From an uncultured Chlorobiaceae bacterium (lineage in GTDB: Bacteria; Bacteroidota; Chlorobiia; Chlorobiales; Chlorobiaceae): a stretch of 64,000 nt of DNA. Under the pieces are notes generated by a model. It made no database searches. It was not told the DNA's origin and was given only the letters and a program-made list of their open reading frames with translations. Below are positions 26,159-34,823 of the stretch, one piece after another. The translations under genes and the position numbers were made by a program. The stretch lies in assembly GCA_903887845.1 (NCBI GenBank), contig CAISRC010000122.1:1-64000 (forward strand). The letters run 5' to 3'. Every line of letters begins with the position of its first letter. Position 1 is the first letter of the stretch.

Positions 26159-27637
26159 TCAGGATGTCTGGCGAATATCCGCCAGCAATCGTCTGCCTTT
26201 TTCGGTCAAGGTATACTGCTGACGGGAACTGGTCGGTTTATCCGGGATAGTCATGGCCAGAATATCTTCCTCCAAAAGCGGAGTGAGATATTTTTTCCTG
26301 AACTTGCTCCGGTTTTTCAAAACCATGACCGTCATCAATTCCTGAATCATCACCGGTTTGTCACAAGCAATCAGCATTAGTCCCGACTTGGTCCCGACTT
26401 GGTCCCGACTTGGTCCCGTCTTGGCCCCAGCTTGATCCCATACTGATTCTCCAATCATCGCAGTGGTTCCATAAGGCTTGTAATCCTTTTTGGTAAACTG
26501 AACCTGAAACTGAAGTCCTCTTTCAAACCATTTGAACTCGATTTCCGGGTACTCTTTCAGTTCATCAGCAATCAGCTTCAACCCATTGCCCCATTGATCG
26601 ATGATACCAAGCTTTTTAAAAACAGGGGCGATAACCTTGTTGCGGATATCGGACTGGCGGGCATCCATTTCATTAAAGTCGATGGAAGGCAGCAACTTGC
26701 CGGGGCTGGTAATTTCAAGCATGTCATCATAAATGGCAACCTTGATATCCTTGCCAGCAAGGGAGTAATCACGATGAACCACCGCATTGCGAATGGCTTC
26801 CCTGATGGCAACCACTGGATATTCCCAGCGGCTTTCGGTTTATACCCCTGTTACCGTTGACCCTTTGTTGATATGGCGAAGTACAAAATCATAAGCGCCT
26901 TCAGCCTGAATGGCAATATTTCCGTCGGCGGTTTTCTGGTCAATAAACTCGTGAGAGGATCTTCCTTTAAAGCGTGCACACTCAATTTTGGCGTAAGGAA
27001 ACAGCTCTTGTTTTACCGAACTGTCTGAAAAAAGCACATAAGCGTTCGTCGGCAATGGTGAACCCTGAAATTCTTTCAGTAATTCCAGTTTCCGCAGTGT
27101 GGCTTCAGTCAATACTTCGCCTGTTTTTTCCATGAAGAATTCCTGAAATGGCTCCAGAGAGATGTCGGTAAGCGCTTTGTCATGCACCAGCTCACTGTCG
27201 AACGAGATATTCCTGCGCTGCCGTTCAAGTGCTGCGATGATTTCCGCATCAGCAGGACGATTGGAGGAGCCGACACGAATGTAGGTGCCAGCAGCTTTGC
27301 CTTTTGATTTGAGTTAATAGGGCAGATTGCTGCCCCGATAAATCTGAACTTTGATGAATCGCTTGCCTTCAATACCGTGGAAAGAGATTTCAGGGATAAT
27401 GACCGGATGACAGTGGTCGTGAATGAGGTGGCTTATCTGCTCTTCAAGAGCCATCACCTCATCTTCTGCAATACCGGTGATCTCTCTCGGCTCATTTTTT
27501 ATCCCGATAAACAGCTCTCCGCCCGCATCGTTGGCGAATGCCACAATGGTTTTGGCAAGGTCGGAAACCGTTGGCAGTGACTCTTTAAACTCGATTCTGC
27601 GACCTTCCGGTTGATGGATGAGTTCGGTAATTTTCAT
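26159..27637 (-). pseudogene. COG2865 (AlbA_2/Schlafen-like) transcriptional regulator, copy A, two nonsense codons
   Basis: One continuous frame of about 492 codons starts MKITELIHQPEGRRIEFKES, has the AlbA_2 nucleic-acid-binding core FANDAGGELFIGI, a divergent histidine-kinase-like ATPase region (REAIRNAVVHRDYS, ITSPGKLLPSIDF, KLGIIDQWGNGLK) and a C-terminal winged helix. It is interrupted by two TAA codons, near 27316 and 26840, both at positions where copy B has a Tyr codon. The linker before the winged helix is made of 11-bp repeats (26381-26435). Direct-repeat partner of 32147-33612. Confidence 0.8.
26381..26435. repeat. 11-bp tandem repeats in COG2865 copy A
   Basis: Units TCCCGACTTGG start at 26381, 26392 and 26403, with one-base and several-base variants at 26414 and 26425. 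Read from the minus strand, three units encode an 11-residue linker repeat (GPSRDQVGTKS). Because 11 is not a multiple of three, gain or loss of one unit shifts the frame. Confidence 0.85.
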
Positions 27638-27768
27638 GATGCTTCAGTAGAGCCTGATATCGTTTTATTGCCAGCAAGTTACTACAACTTATATTCATTT
27701 CCTTGATTGCCTGTTACTCCTGACGCGGCTATAATTTCCACATCGGCCATGTGAGGCAACGCCAACAA

Positions 27769-28045
27769 TTATTCCGCCTCTCTTGCCAACTCCAGCATTT
27801 TATCCAACAGTTCTCGAAGCCTGGGGCATTTTTGACTGGCGATTTCAGGATTGAGTTTACCAAAAAGCTCTCTGCCATGAACAACCTTTTTGTATGAACG
27901 ATGTGTATGGAGCGAATAAAGGCGTTCCAGTAATTTTGCCGGTGGTTCAGTAAAATTGACCGTTTCAGGCCTGTCAATCTTTTTGGGAAATGCGTTTTTA
28001 ACTCTTTGCGGAAATATTTCAGGATCAATCTCATCCCATCTCCTC
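27769..28045 (-). pseudogene. C-terminal fragment of a DUF4276-like protein
   Basis: The frame reads WDEIDPEIFPQRVKNAFP, KKIDRPETVNF, HGRELFGKLNPEIASQKCP and ends LLDKMLELAREAE. This resembles the C-terminal half of the TOPRIM-like DUF4276 proteins that follow AAA_21 ATPases in accessory cassettes. The N-terminal half is missing: the fragment begins inside the end of the ATPase gene, so a deletion joined the two. Assignment to DUF4276 is from memory of the family pattern. Confidence 0.5.
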
Positions 28046-29231
28046 CAGTTCACCGGATTTGAAAAGAGAACCAAGAGGGTACTCCTGAAGCCAGTAGTTC
28101 AGATCGTCCCCCTGTATGGTTCTCAGTTGCGTCTCCCCATTTTCCCATTTCGCAACAGTGGTTGTGGGTATGGTTCCGGCAAAAGCGTTCAAAAAGTTGG
28201 GCGAATGGGTCGTCAGAATAACCTGTGACCTGGTTGATGCATCTATTGCATATTCAGCAATAATGGGAAGCATTGAGGGGTGAAGCCCGGTCTCAGGCTC
28301 ATCAATGGCAATAACCGGAGCGGGAGAAGGGCTCGCCAGTACGGTCAGTAAAAAAAGAAAACGGAGCGTCCCATCCGACAGTTCTGCCGCCGATTGCTCC
28401 CGTTTCAGTGATTTCCAGCGAATCCGCATTTGTATTCTTTGATCCGATGCCGGTGGAAAAACCAGCTCTTCAAAATCATCACCAAAGGCTGCCTGCATGG
28501 CGGAATTAATATCCTTTTTGAAATCACGATCACCCGTATACAGAGTATGTAGCACACTGATAAGGTTTTGTCCATCCGGGTCAACCCGTTTTTCCATCCT
28601 CGCAATTGCTGGCTGGCGAACTGGAGCATCCTTATTGGTATGGAGATCATGATAAACTGCTATAGATGATAACCATCTTTGGAATGGTGGAACAAAGTGA
28701 TTATTGATAAATGGCCCGGATGCGATAGAAAGAAGGCTCTCTTCGTCTGAAATAAATTCTTCCGCAGGGGTAAACGTATGTTCCATTTCATCAAAAACAA
28801 CCGTTTGCTTTCCTGTTCTTTCCAAAAACTTAAAAGGCTGTGTTTCAAGATTTTGCTTGAACTTGAATAAGTTTGTCAAACTCTCTTTTTCAACCTTATA
28901 TGAACTTCCCATACCAAGTCTTGACAATTCGAGATCATAGTGTTCAGGCCCATAATCTCCCCCATCAACCGTTGTTTCCAGAGAAAACTTGATGGATGAT
29001 GCAATACCAAACGATTGGCTCCATTCCGCCTAAAGACTGAATATATTTGCCCAGCCTTCCTTGAGCCGAAATTGAAATCAACTCTAACACACGCAATAAA
29101 TTAGATTTACCGGTACCGTTTGGCCCAATGATCACATTGAGAGCCCCGGGAGTCCAGGATACGTTCCGAAGAGAACGAAATCCCTCAATATCAAGTTGTT
29201 TAATTTTCACTCTCTCTTTATTTATGGACAA
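28031..29231 (-). pseudogene. AAA_21 ATPase gene with a frameshift
   Basis: The first frame (29231 to 28965) has the RecF-like start KIKQLDIEGFRSLRNV with Walker A GPNGTGKSN and ends at TGA after VWYCIIHQVFSG. Shifting frame near 29008 restores ASSIKFSLETTVDGG and joins 28927-28031, with the signature ELSDGTLRFLF, Walker B VIAIDEPETGLHP and TTHSPNFLNAF. A single indel thus separates two halves of an otherwise normal ATPase of about 395 residues. It follows the COG2958 gene after one base and precedes the DUF4276-like fragment. Confidence 0.82.
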
Positions 29232-30197
29232 TTACTCCTGTTCAATCTTTAATTTTTCGCGAATGTAGCTTCGGATATCCTTGACAACACTATCATACTC
29301 ATTTTTGTGAAACCGCTTGGACTCAAAGTCGATCTTGACCGCTTTAAGGAACTCCTCAAAGTCTGAGTTCTGCTCACACAGTTTATTGACAGTTTCCCAG
29401 TCAAGTGTCTCCTTTTGGCGTGCAGGGTAAAGAACCCTGGAGCTGTCAATATCGACCGGGTCGAGTTGAATAATACCAATCCCGAAGGATGAGGCAAGGC
29501 GCTGGAGTTCTGAAAGAAACTCATCATCCTGGAGAATATCAATAGCGACAAGATACCCTTCATGAGCCCAGGAGGAGTTTGAAACCGCCTGAAAATATGA
29601 TTCCCTGTAATTGGCTTTTGTGAGACTCTTCTTTAACTCAAAGGAAAAAAGGCGAAGCGAATTGTTGTCGGAGAGTCGATTGAATGCGATGACATCTGGT
29701 TGCCAATCGTCGAGGGGCAGATAAAACCCTACAATGTCGGGATGAATCCATTCATTGCAACCAGAACGCAGAGATTTTTCGTGAAATATTGTTTTTGTAA
29801 AAATTGATCGTCCACGATTGAACAGGGAGTTGGTATAGACGAAATAGGTCAGCAAAGGATGAAGATCCCGCTCGTGGTAGGTCGTCGATTTGACTTTCTG
29901 GCAGATCTCTTCTTTTTCGATTGTAATCACGGTATCCGGGAGCAGCTCGCGTTCACGTCCTTTCAGAAAAAAACGCGTCGGGCGTCGACCAACTTTGATA
30001 AAAGAAGATTTATCATTATCCCGCACTTCTACATAGAGTTGCGCTCCAAGGCTGTTCCAGGGTGTCTTGCCGGATGTCCTGATTTTTCCACTAAAGCCCT
30101 TCTCTTTTCCGATTTGCCAGATCTCCTGATACGTCAGAGGTTTTGTGGTCTCCTTGAGCACCTCCTGAGCAAGATCAAGGAAGGAATACACTGCCAT
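29232..30197 (-). CDS. COG2958-type protein: HARE-HTH with a nuclease-like domain
   Basis: A 321-residue protein. Residues 1-78 are a HARE-HTH/winged-helix domain (FLDLAQEVL, LTYQEIWQIGKEKG, WNSLGAQLYVEVR). Residues 110-230 contain HPDIVGF (152-158), PDVIAF with D168 and FSFELKKS with E187-x-K189, the spacing of a PD-(D/E)xK nuclease. A restriction-like or DNA-repair activity is therefore plausible but unproven. It has an AAAAGGAA ribosome-binding site and is followed after one base by the AAA_21 ATPase, with which it would form a defence-type operon. It appears intact while its partners are broken. Confidence 0.72.
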   Translation of the reverse strand: MAVYSFLDLAQEVLKETTKPLTYQEIWQIGKEKGFSGKIRTSGKTPWNSLGAQLYVEVRDNDKSSFIKVGRRPTRFFLKGRERELLPDTVITIEKEEICQKVKSTTYHERDLHPLLTYFVYTNSLFNRGRSIFTKTIFHEKSLRSGCNEWIHPDIVGFYLPLDDWQPDVIAFNRLSDNNSLRLFSFELKKSLTKANYRESYFQAVSNSSWAHEGYLVAIDILQDDEFLSELQRLASSFGIGIIQLDPVDIDSSRVLYPARQKETLDWETVNKLCEQNSDFEEFLKAVKIDFESKRFHKNEYDSVVKDIRSYIREKLKIEQE

Positions 30198-30487
30198 AGC
30201 TTTTTTCCTTTTCTAACTATAACCGCATTGTGCAAAAATTATGCCCAGCAATAAACCGTTGTCCATCGTAGAGAGCGCCCGGGGTTTTGATGACAAGAGT
30301 CATGTTCCTTCCTCTGGCTCCAACTTCGCAATGGTCGCTTCAGATTCGGCTGCCATTTCTCATTGAAAGAATATAACTCAACCGTCAATAGTACCGCATT
30401 TCTTACATTCAGATTCTCCGACTCAAACCGCAAATTCAGCAACCGGTTATCAATGACTTCGGCATCCTTGATCTACTTTTAACCTCT
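30198..30487. other. Gap with degraded coding sequence
   Basis: On the minus strand one frame reads LLNLRFESENLNVRNAVLL and another AAESEATIAKLEPEEG followed by an overlapping ATG (TLVIKTPGALYDGQRF). These look like the ends of one or two former genes, but I cannot name the family. The right part upstream of 30197 holds the COG2958 gene's ribosome-binding site. Confidence 0.35.
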
Positions 30488-30637
30488 TTACCCATCTCCC
30501 GCAATCGCTTGCACCAGCTTGCTGATTTTGTCGACAAAGAAACGTTCGCTCCACAATGAAAGGCTTGGCTGCTCTGTGGAAGAAAGAAAAGGAGCGACAT
30601 CCTGCGCAGCTTTTGGCCATTCAATACTCTTTATTTT

Positions 30638-31351
30638 TTAGGTCAAGGCACTTGCCAGCCATGAGGCATCAATCGCAAGGCTCTCTCCTGCCCACGGCCC
30701 AAACTGTTGCAGGGCATTGGCAAGGTGTGGCAGATTTGGCTTGATCTTTTGCTTGCAATACCAGGTAAAATCAAACCAGTCGCGACCTTTCAGGTAGGGT
30801 CTGCAAAGCAGTGCATGGAGTTTAAGCGCATAGTTGCTGGGCAAATCTTGCGCACAGATTTCAAAGTCGAGGGGGAAATCAAGATAGTGCCAACTTGTAC
30901 CCGTCCCGGCAGGCGGGCTGGTATCAATTTCAAGCTTGACCAGAAGTTTACGCTGTTTGTCGGAATCAAAAAATGACAGGTCAAGTTGCCGCCCAATGGA
31001 ATCATTCTTGATCATAGCCTGACGTACTGCCTTGTTCATGTTGCTGCGATCGCTCAATTCGCAATGCACACCAAACTCTGCCATCGTCTGAGTAAGCGAA
31101 TCGAAATAGAACGACCAGTGAAATGACTGATCTGGCGCCAATAGAATAAAATCCAGATCTTCTGAAAAACGCGGTAACCCATGCAGGATACGCAGAGCAG
31201 TGCCGCCCTGAAATGCCGCCTTTTCAAAGAATTCTGCTCGCCATAGGGCATAAAGCGCAACCTCCTGCAACATCTCCTTGATCGCCTGTTCCTCCTGTAC
31301 GGCATTGGTCAGCGAATAGTGTTGCAGACGCCTGCGAAGCAGTTCAATCAT
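30638..31351 (-). CDS. AbiEii/AbiGii nucleotidyltransferase toxin, probably C-terminally truncated
   Basis: Toxin of a type IV AbiE abortive-infection system; AbiEii enzymes are GTP/nucleotide transferases. The ATG at 31351 overlaps the antitoxin stop (ATGA). The DNA polymerase beta-like motifs are GGTALR at 49-54 and RFSEDLDF at 61-68, followed by LDLSFFD and KLEID and a C-terminal ALKLHALLCRPYLKGRDWFD. The protein stops at 237 residues with TAA at 30638-30640, but the same frame stays open to 30488 (KIKSIEWPKAAQDVAPFL, LWSERFFVD), giving 287 residues in the ancestor. Activity may be lost. Confidence 0.82.
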   Translation of the reverse strand: MIELLRRRLQHYSLTNAVQEEQAIKEMLQEVALYALWRAEFFEKAAFQGGTALRILHGLPRFSEDLDFILLAPDQSFHWSFYFDSLTQTMAEFGVHCELSDRSNMNKAVRQAMIKNDSIGRQLDLSFFDSDKQRKLLVKLEIDTSPPAGTGTSWHYLDFPLDFEICAQDLPSNYALKLHALLCRPYLKGRDWFDFTWYCKQKIKPNLPHLANALQQFGPWAGESLAIDASWLASALT

Positions 31352-31998
31352 CTGGCCACCTCGCGGCGGAGTGACTGAATGCACTCCCTCATGCGTTTGT
31401 GCAGATAGACCTGTTGCATCAACTCCCATGTGGCTGGATTAACAGAATCGAACAACTCGTCATCAATGCGCATGGATGCTGTAAGCGTTTTCATGTCGGT
31501 CACTCCAAGTTTGCGAAAACAGAGCATATCAAGCAGCGCCCGCAGGGGTTGTGCTACTAAAGCCACTTGACCGGAAAAAATGTGCCGATCGACCGCCTGC
31601 AAAAACTGCCCGCAGTGCAGTGCCAGAGGATAAAAACGATAAAGCCCCAATAATGGGTGATTCACCACCAACTGACGCCTCCCGGGTAACACCGAAAGAG
31701 TGGTCGGCACCGATTCGGGAATCCAGCCGTGAAAGCTCAGTGCCGTCTCCATTGAAATGTATGAACCGGGTTGCAGGGCCTGGGCAAGCACATAAGGGTG
31801 GGGCGAACTATTTTGCAGGTTTGGTGCAAGCAGGTACAGACCGCGCCGCAATTGCAGCAACTCGCCATGCTGCATGGCACGATTGACGAGGTTGTAGCGA
31901 CGCTGGGGAGTACCATCAACCAGACGAGCCAACTGAGCCTGCGATACCACCCGGTGCCCGAGACCAGAGTGCATCAACTTTTCTGTGATCGTTTGCAT
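31348..31998 (-). CDS. AbiEi antitoxin family protein
   Basis: Antitoxin and autorepressor of the AbiE type IV toxin-antitoxin system. The 216-residue protein has an N-terminal winged-helix part (VVSQAQLARLVDG, LVNRAMQHGELLQLRRGLYLL) and the AbiEi C-terminal domain with SYISMETALSFHGWIPE and QPLRALLDMLCF. It is translationally coupled to the toxin. A palindrome at 32010-32028 sits 12 bp upstream of its ATG, where AbiEi repressors bind inverted repeats. Confidence 0.85.
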   Translation of the reverse strand: MQTITEKLMHSGLGHRVVSQAQLARLVDGTPQRRYNLVNRAMQHGELLQLRRGLYLLAPNLQNSSPHPYVLAQALQPGSYISMETALSFHGWIPESVPTTLSVLPGRRQLVVNHPLLGLYRFYPLALHCGQFLQAVDRHIFSGQVALVAQPLRALLDMLCFRKLGVTDMKTLTASMRIDDELFDSVNPATWELMQQVYLHKRMRECIQSLRREVAR

Positions 31999-32009
31999 TC
32001 ATGTATGAT

Positions 32010-32028
32010 ACTTTCATTTTTTGAAAGT
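32010..32028. promoter_or_regulatory. Palindrome upstream of abiEi, probable operator
   Basis: ACTTTCA and TGAAAGT flank five Ts, forming a perfect 7-bp inverted repeat just upstream of the antitoxin start codon. AbiEi antitoxins repress their own operons through inverted repeats, which suggests this role. Confidence 0.55.
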
Positions 32029-32146
32029 TACAAACATTTTTGTGTAAAAAAGTCCGAACAATTTCGCTGGCAACACAGGAGCAAATCTGTCGGATTCCAG
32101 ATTATCTGCACACACCATAATGAAATGCGATATTTATGAAGTCGCT

Positions 32147-33612
32147 TTAATATCGCCTGCCTTTTTCGGTCAAGCAGTACTGCTGACGGGAACTGGTCGG
32201 TTTCTCCGGGATAGTCATTGCCAGAATATTCTCCTTCAAAAGCGGTGTGACATATTTTTCCCTGAACTTGCTTCGATCTTTCCACTCCATAATCGTCATC
32301 AATTGCTGAATCGTCGCAAGTTTTTCGCATGAACTCAAGACGATTTCAACCTGGTGCCGACTTGGTGCCGACTTAGTGCCGACTTGGTGCCAACCTGGTG
32401 CCAACTTGCTCCCGGCCACACTCTTCCATTACCGTAGAGGCTCCATCCGGCCTGTAATCCTTTTTCAAAAACTGAACCTGAAACTGAAGCCCTTTTTCAA
32501 ACCATTTGAACTCTATTTCAGGATACGCGTTCAGTTCATCAGCGATAAGCTTCAAGCCATTACCCCACTGGTCAATGATTCCAAGCTTTTTGAAGACAGG
32601 CGCTATAACCTTGTTGCGGATATCGGACTGGCGGGCATCCATTTCATTAAAGTCGATGGAGGGAAGCAAGTTGCCGGGACTCGTGATTTCGAGCATGTCG
32701 TCATATATGGCGACCTTGATATCTTTGCCAGCAAGAGAGTAATCGCGATGAACAACCGCATTGCGAAGAGCTTCCCTGATGGCTACCACAGGATACTCCC
32801 AGCGGCTTTCCGTGTAAACACCTTTTACTGTTGCTCCCCTGTTGATGTGACGGAGCACAAAATTGTATGCAGCTTCAGCCTGAACAGCAATATTTCCATC
32901 GACAGTTTTCTGATCAAGAAACTCGTGAGAAGAGCTCCCTTTAAACCGGGCACACTCAATTTTGGCGTAAGGGAAAAGCTCTTGTTTTACCTGACTGTCG
33001 GAAAAAAGAACATAGGCGTTCGTCGGCAAGAGTGAGCCCTGAAAATCTTTCAGCAATTCCAGTTTTCGCAGGGTTGCGTCATTCAATGCTTCGCCTGTTT
33101 TTTCCCTGAAAAATTCCTGAAATGGTTCAAGAGAGATGTCGGCAAGCGGTTTGTCATGCACCAGCTCACTGTCGAACGAGATATTCCTGCGCTGCCGTTC
33201 AAGTGATGCGATGATTTCAGCATCAGCAGGACGATTGGAGGAGCCGACACGAATGTAGGTGCCAGCCACTTTGCCTTTTGATTTGAGGTAATAGGGAAGA
33301 TTGCTGCCGCGATAAATCTGGACTTTGATGAATCGCCTGCCCTCTATACCATGGAAAGAGATTTCAGGGATAATGATCGGATAACAGTGGGCGTGAATGA
33401 GATTGCTTATCTGCTCTTCAAGGGCCATGACCTCATCTTCTGCAATGCCGGTGATCTCTCTTGGCTCATTTTTTATGCCGATAAACAGCTCTCCGCCCGC
33501 ATCGTTGGCAAATGCCACAATGGCTTTGGCAAGGGTCGGAAACCGTTGGCAATGACTCTTTAAACTCGATTCTGCGACCTTCCGGTTGATGGATGAGTTC
33601 TGTAATCTTCAT
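32147..33612 (-). pseudogene. COG2865 (AlbA_2/Schlafen-like) regulator, copy B, two frameshifts
   Basis: A paralogue of copy A with very similar sequence over its whole length. The start MKITELIHQPEGRR is followed after about 27 codons by an extra G near 33534 (AAGGGTCGG against AAGGTCGG), then an open frame 33518-32373 covers the AlbA_2 and ATPase-like regions. That frame ends in TAA inside the 11-bp repeat tract (32355-32409), and the winged helix continues in another frame (32419-32147). The C-terminus also stops nine residues earlier than in copy A. Confidence 0.8.
32355..32409. repeat. 11-bp tandem repeats in COG2865 copy B
   Basis: Five units related to TGCCGACTTGG at 32355, 32366, 32377, 32388 and 32399. 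Upstream and downstream parts of the gene are in different frames across this tract, consistent with a change in unit number or an indel in the tract. Confidence 0.85.
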
Positions 33613-33701
33613 TCCGATTCAGTAGCAGCTTGGAATAAACTCAAAAAGGCACGCCTCTCTGTTCGAATTTGCAAAGTTACAAAATAATCATCATAACCCC
33701 T

Positions 33702-34358
33702 CTACGACGCCTCGCAGCTCCCACCACAGCAGCAGCCAAGTTTGCCGGTGCGGGCGGTTTCGAGCGACTCTTTTCCCTCCCTCCAGGCAAACCAGGCAAT
33801 GCCGAGCGACCCGACGGCATCAACCCAACCAAGGTGAAAGAGTTCAAACAGAACACTTCCTGCAAGCAGCACCACCGAGAGCAAGAGACAGGTTTTCGTG
33901 CAATTCGCATCAGCAATAATTGCCTCGGAATGTAGAGCTTTTCCAACCTTCATTTTGGCGCTCATCAGCCACCACATGGTAGCTATCGAAACCAGAGACA
34001 CAAGAATTCCGGGAACTGTTGTCACCGGTCGATTTCCCTGCAGCACGTTGAGCAGTGCACCAAGAAGCATGCCTGCGGCAAGCAGGTAAAAAGCCCAGCC
34101 GGTAATCCGCAAGGCCTGCCGTTCAAATTGATCGCGGGATTCAACCGGACTTTTGCGCATTCGAAGGACTGCGTGAACAATTCCAGCACCGGAAATCACC
34201 TCAACAAAACTGTCGACACCGAATCCAAGCAGTGCCAGAGTGTCATCATTCAATCCGAACCAGATACTGACGGCGCCTTCAATAATATTGTAGCCAATGG
34301 TCACAAGGCCCAGGAGCAGAGCAATATTCAAAAACGATGCTGTTGAAGGTGTTTTCAT
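33702..34358 (-). CDS. Cation diffusion facilitator-like membrane protein
   Basis: A 218-residue membrane protein resembling the transmembrane half of CDF metal-ion exporters. About six hydrophobic segments are visible (near 10-30, 38-60, 82-105, 112-132, 150-170, 172-190). Conserved polar positions include the helix-2-like GFGVDSFVEVISG and HSEAIIADANCTKT, where H and D replace the usual zinc-site residues. The cytoplasmic C-terminal domain is missing; instead there is a short tail CCCGGSC, which could bind a metal or be an adventitious Cys-rich end. It closes the island before pdxJ. Confidence 0.7.
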   Translation of the reverse strand: MKTPSTASFLNIALLLGLVTIGYNIIEGAVSIWFGLNDDTLALLGFGVDSFVEVISGAGIVHAVLRMRKSPVESRDQFERQALRITGWAFYLLAAGMLLGALLNVLQGNRPVTTVPGILVSLVSIATMWWLMSAKMKVGKALHSEAIIADANCTKTCLLLSVVLLAGSVLFELFHLGWVDAVGSLGIAWFAWREGKESLETARTGKLGCCCGGSCEAS

Positions 34359-34823
34359 AAGATGCTCTCCATGACGAATAAAAGAATAACAATTCAGGAA
34401 ATCCCCTCTGGTTCGTAAAAATAAAATAGAAACTCTGCATGATCTGGCAATGAGCTGGAGATAATTGCAAATATTTGGATATGATTTTTACGGGGTTGAA
34501 AGATAAACTTGAACGAGAATGCCGAGCTGGAGCTCGGCGTTCCCAGGAATAGACCAGCGATTTAGATACATCCTTACCGAATAACCTGTACTTCCCATAA
34601 CATTACAAGTATTGCTACGCTGTCTGGCACTGCCTCGTTGTAATATCTACGAGAAATAAGAGTTCATGGCAAATGACGGCATCGAACGCTCCAATCAATC
34701 CCGCAAAAACTCTTCTGTTGCCCATTCTGCCATTTTTTCATTACTTTCGCTGTAGCATTGGCAGTAGCTCTGCTCTCTGTCACAACGCGCCGATTTTTAC
34801 ACCATTGATTTATTTCGACGTTT
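34359..34823. other. Intergenic region with a dispersed-repeat hairpin and the pdxJ promoter area
   Basis: No gene is seen in these 465 bp. It contains the hairpin at 34511-34545 and, nearer to pdxJ, unremarkable DNA where a promoter is expected. It also marks the junction between the island and the core genes. Confidence 0.5.
34511..34545. repeat. REP-like palindrome
   Basis: GCCGAGCT and AGCTCGGC (34521-34528 and 34531-34538) flank GG, with further imperfect pairing of GAACG and TTCCC outside. Palindromes containing GCCGAGCTCCAGCTCGGC are dispersed in several bacterial genomes as I recall, so this may be a REP/MITE-like element. Confidence 0.5.

Noticed and set aside
26381-26435. 11-bp repeats as a CRISPR or iteron array
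   Set aside because: Units are too short and contiguous, lie inside a coding frame and encode a linker repeat seen in both paralogues.
14474-34358. Prophage or integrative element
   Set aside because: No integrase, structural phage genes, tRNA attachment site or flanking direct repeats are visible; the gene set is defence and regulator type only.
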